In this document: one piece after another, positions 4,437 through 6,326 of the stretch
How the letters are laid out: each line of letters starts with the position of its first letter
Position numbering within the stretch: the first letter of the stretch is position 1
From: DSOS01 sp035286585
Lineage (GTDB): Bacteria; Chloroflexota; Anaerolineae; Anaerolineales; UBA4823
NCBI GenBank assembly: GCA_035286585.1
Contig: DATEDC010000208.1
Coordinates: 1-6,326, forward strand
DNA length: 6,326 bases
Direction: 5' to 3'
Notes under the pieces: model-generated
Database searches by the model: none
The model's input: the letters and a program-made list of their open reading frames with translations, nothing else
Told to the model about the DNA's origin: nothing
Program-made: the position numbers and the translations under genes

Positions 4437-6326
4437 ATGGTCAGGCGTTATATCTTTGAGTGGGCGGTCCTGGTCATTGCGGTGTGGATGTTTTCCTCCG
4501 GCATCCTCGACCTGGGGCACAACACCCGCCTGCCGGGCAATGAGGCCGAAATCTTCCAGGTGTTGGACTGGACTCTCTATAATGCCCTCAGCCAGCAGCG
4601 CCAGTTTCCCCTTTGGAACCCGTATCTGCAAACCGGTCTGCCCTTCGTAGCCGACCCAATGCTGCATAGCTATAATCCGGTCAATACTTTGCCCGTGATC
4701 TTGCTTGGCGTTCGCGACGGATTCAAGCTGGGGTTGGTGCTCAGTTATATCCTGGCAGCCTTGGGGGCATGGCGGCTGGGCGCCGTGCTCGGCATGGATC
4801 GCCCCAGCCGGTTATGGGTTGCCTTAATGTATGCCTTTGCCGGGCAGCCAGTGGCCCGCTTTTTCCAGGGGCAGTATTTGTTCATTTTCGGTTTCGCCTG
4901 GATACCCTGGGTGGTTAGCAGCCTGTTCAAAGTGGCTAAAACCCGGCGCCCGGCAGATATGGTGCTGGCGATCCTGTCTTCGGCGCTGTTGTTTTTCTCC
5001 GGGAACGTCTATTACGCCTATTACATGCTGTTTATCGCTGGCTTGCTGTCGTTGTTCGCTGTGCTTCGTGTCCAACCGCGCAAACCCTTCTTGAGGATTG
5101 ATCCGGGGCTGTTGAGTCGCTTCCTGGCGATCGGCGCGCTGACTCTGGGTGTGATCGCGGTGCAGCTCTTTCCCCTGCTGGAATACTGGCCCCGCCTGAA
5201 TAAATCCACGGAAGTGGTCGGCTATCACTCGCTGGAGCAGATCGTCAAGGATTACACCTCCAAAGACGCCTTCCGCCCGGATGCCTTCGCCCAGCTGCCC
5301 GCCCGTGAGGAGTTCTACGCCTATATCGGTCTGGCGCCTTTTATGGCGCTCAGCTTGCTTCCGTTTTCCTTTTTGAGGCGAGAGCGATTGGACCTGTTGT
5401 TCTTCTCTGCCACGGTTTTGTTTGTCCTGCTATGGGTCAATCCGGGAATTCTTCCCGGGTACGCCACCTTCGTGCACAGCAAAATTCTGTTCCAATTCCG
5501 CCACCTGCTGCGCATTCTCATTTACGGCAGTTTTGCCCTGATCTTCCTGGCAGGATTGGGGGTAGATGCGCTTTGGAAGCTGTTTTCCAACCAGGCGCAG
5601 CCTCAAAATCACTCGGGGTGGCTCAAACTGCGCCGCTATGTAAGCTATGCCGGGAAAGTCGCCCTGGGAGCCTTCCTGCTGATTTCGCTACTGGATCTCT
5701 ACCAGACCCATCGCAGGTACGTCGCCACCCAACCTGTACCCACCGCTCCCTATGCTGCCATGCGCTGGCTGCGGCAGCACGATCCATCTGAATACTACGT
5801 CAGGCTGAACCCGAACAACCTGCTCTCCGACGCCCCGATCGCCGCGAGTTTGCGCTTCATCGAATCCTGGTACCATCACGATGATATCCGTGTCCTGGAC
5901 GGGCAGGTCAACACGCTTCGGGTTCAAGCCCGGCCAAATTACGTAGTCCAACACCTGTCCGCCGCACCGCCCGAGCTGCCCGAGATCGCCTTGATCCAGC
6001 AAATTGAGGATTACAACATCTATCGGGCTCCCCAAAGCCTGCCGTATGCCTTCCGAGTTGCCAATGAGAAACTGCAAGCCAGCCACGCCGCGGAGGAGCT
6101 GCAGCGCAAAGACGTGCAGCCTCTCTCCGCCTTCATCCCCGGACCAAACCGCATAGAAGTGCTCGCCGATGGCTCTGCCGGGCACACGCTGGTCCTGCTG
6201 ACGACCAGTTACCCTGGCTGGCAGGTTAGGGTCGATGGGCAGCGCCAGCCCCTCAAAAACGTCGGGGGATACCTCGCCGTGGATATGGCTCCCGGCGCGC
6301 AGAAATACACATTTTCATTCAGACCA
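4437..6326 (+). CDS. YfhO-family polytopic membrane protein, cut by right edge
   Basis: The frame is open from ATG 4437 to the last base (630 codons, no stop), so the C-terminus lies outside the window. The N-terminal part resembles bacterial YfhO and GT-C glycosyltransferase-like proteins. After a first membrane helix (about 5-23) comes an outer loop with QRQFPLWNPYLQTGLPFVADPMLHSYNPVN (54-83), the family's typical FPLWNP..G.P...P....YP.N pattern. Further hydrophobic segments are seen near 97-118, 146-165, 173-188, 192-211, 228-247, 293-312, 319-336, 353-378 and 404-423. Residues 432-630 are a soluble domain ending in SYPGWQVRVDGQRQPLKNVGGYLAVDMAPGAQKYTFSFRP (591-630), the characteristic YfhO end motif (YPGW..xVDG...). 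Usually only a short stretch, often with a last membrane helix, follows. YfhO proteins are linked to cell-surface polymer glycosylation, but the substrate here is unknown. The Shine-Dalgarno is weak (AGAAAGG, about a dozen bases upstream). The gene lies 50 bases after the acyl-CoA dehydrogenase, perhaps on its transcript. Confidence 0.87.
   Translation, partial: MVRRYIFEWAVLVIAVWMFSSGILDLGHNTRLPGNEAEIFQVLDWTLYNALSQQRQFPLWNPYLQTGLPFVADPMLHSYNPVNTLPVILLGVRDGFKLGLVLSYILAALGAWRLGAVLGMDRPSRLWVALMYAFAGQPVARFFQGQYLFIFGFAWIPWVVSSLFKVAKTRRPADMVLAILSSALLFFSGNVYYAYYMLFIAGLLSLFAVLRVQPRKPFLRIDPGLLSRFLAIGALTLGVIAVQLFPLLEYWPRLNKSTEVVGYHSLEQIVKDYTSKDAFRPDAFAQLPAREEFYAYIGLAPFMALSLLPFSFLRRERLDLLFFSATVLFVLLWVNPGILPGYATFVHSKILFQFRHLLRILIYGSFALIFLAGLGVDALWKLFSNQAQPQNHSGWLKLRRYVSYAGKVALGAFLLISLLDLYQTHRRYVATQPVPTAPYAAMRWLRQHDPSEYYVRLNPNNLLSDAPIAASLRFIESWYHHDDIRVLDGQVNTLRVQARPNYVVQHLSAAPPELPEIALIQQIEDYNIYRAPQSLPYAFRVANEKLQASHAAEELQRKDVQPLSAFIPGPNRIEVLADGSAGHTLVLLTTSYPGWQVRVDGQRQPLKNVGGYLAVDMAPGAQKYTFSFRP

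Noticed and set aside
3196..4437. A 413-codon open frame on the minus strand opposite the acyl-CoA dehydrogenase.
   Set aside because: It lies fully antisense to a gene with two clear family signatures. Its translation has no recognisable domain, and long antisense frames are expected opposite G+C-rich genes with strong codon bias.
5688..6185. A 165-codon minus-strand open frame, with several smaller frames between 4745 and 5791.
   Set aside because: All lie over the continuous 630-codon YfhO-type frame on the plus strand, which has clear family motifs from its start to the window end.

Overview
This is a bacterial window of ordinary protein-coding density with a moderately high G+C. It carries five full-length or near full-length enzyme and regulatory genes, one probable small gene, and a large membrane-protein gene cut by the right edge. 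A stand-alone acyl-CoA dehydrogenase, a cholesterol-oxidase-like GMC oxidoreductase, an HD phosphohydrolase of the SAMHD1-like type and a YfhO-type membrane protein would fit an environmental Chloroflexota (Anaerolineae-like) genome. That assignment is an impression from gene content only; nothing in the window proves it. I see no rRNA, tRNA, CRISPR array, insertion sequence or phage gene.

Layout. Positions 1-1744 hold two plus-strand genes that almost touch: the C-terminal part of a GMC oxidoreductase (cut by the left edge) and an HD-domain phosphohydrolase whose ATG begins one base after the preceding stop. An 11-base gap separates them from a convergent minus-strand unit at 1756-2569. That unit holds a small diguanylate cyclase with an unusual C-terminal ribbon-helix-helix-like tail (1756-2427), preceded by a probable 50-residue small gene (2417-2569) that overlaps its start by 11 bases. 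The unit is headed by a very AT-rich control region (2570-2653, about 21% G+C by hand count). This region contains a good sigma70-type promoter, a perfect 26-bp palindrome over its -10 box and a second inverted repeat touching its -35 box. Further right, still on the minus strand, is a GNAT acetyltransferase (2654-3148). A short divergent promoter region (3149-3216) with a perfect extended -10 box then drives a plus-strand acyl-CoA dehydrogenase (3217-4386). It is followed 50 bases later by a YfhO-family polytopic membrane protein (4437 to the window end, still open).

How the parts may work together. The most interesting part is the minus-strand unit. A c-di-GMP-synthesising domain is joined to a putative DNA-binding module, co-encoded with a small protein that has a hydrophobic N-terminus, and expressed from a promoter covered by a long perfect palindrome. 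The simplest inference is an autoregulated signalling unit in which the cyclase protein binds its own operator, but this is untested. The metabolic genes on either side (GMC oxidase, HD hydrolase, GNAT, acyl-CoA dehydrogenase, YfhO) show no obvious common pathway.
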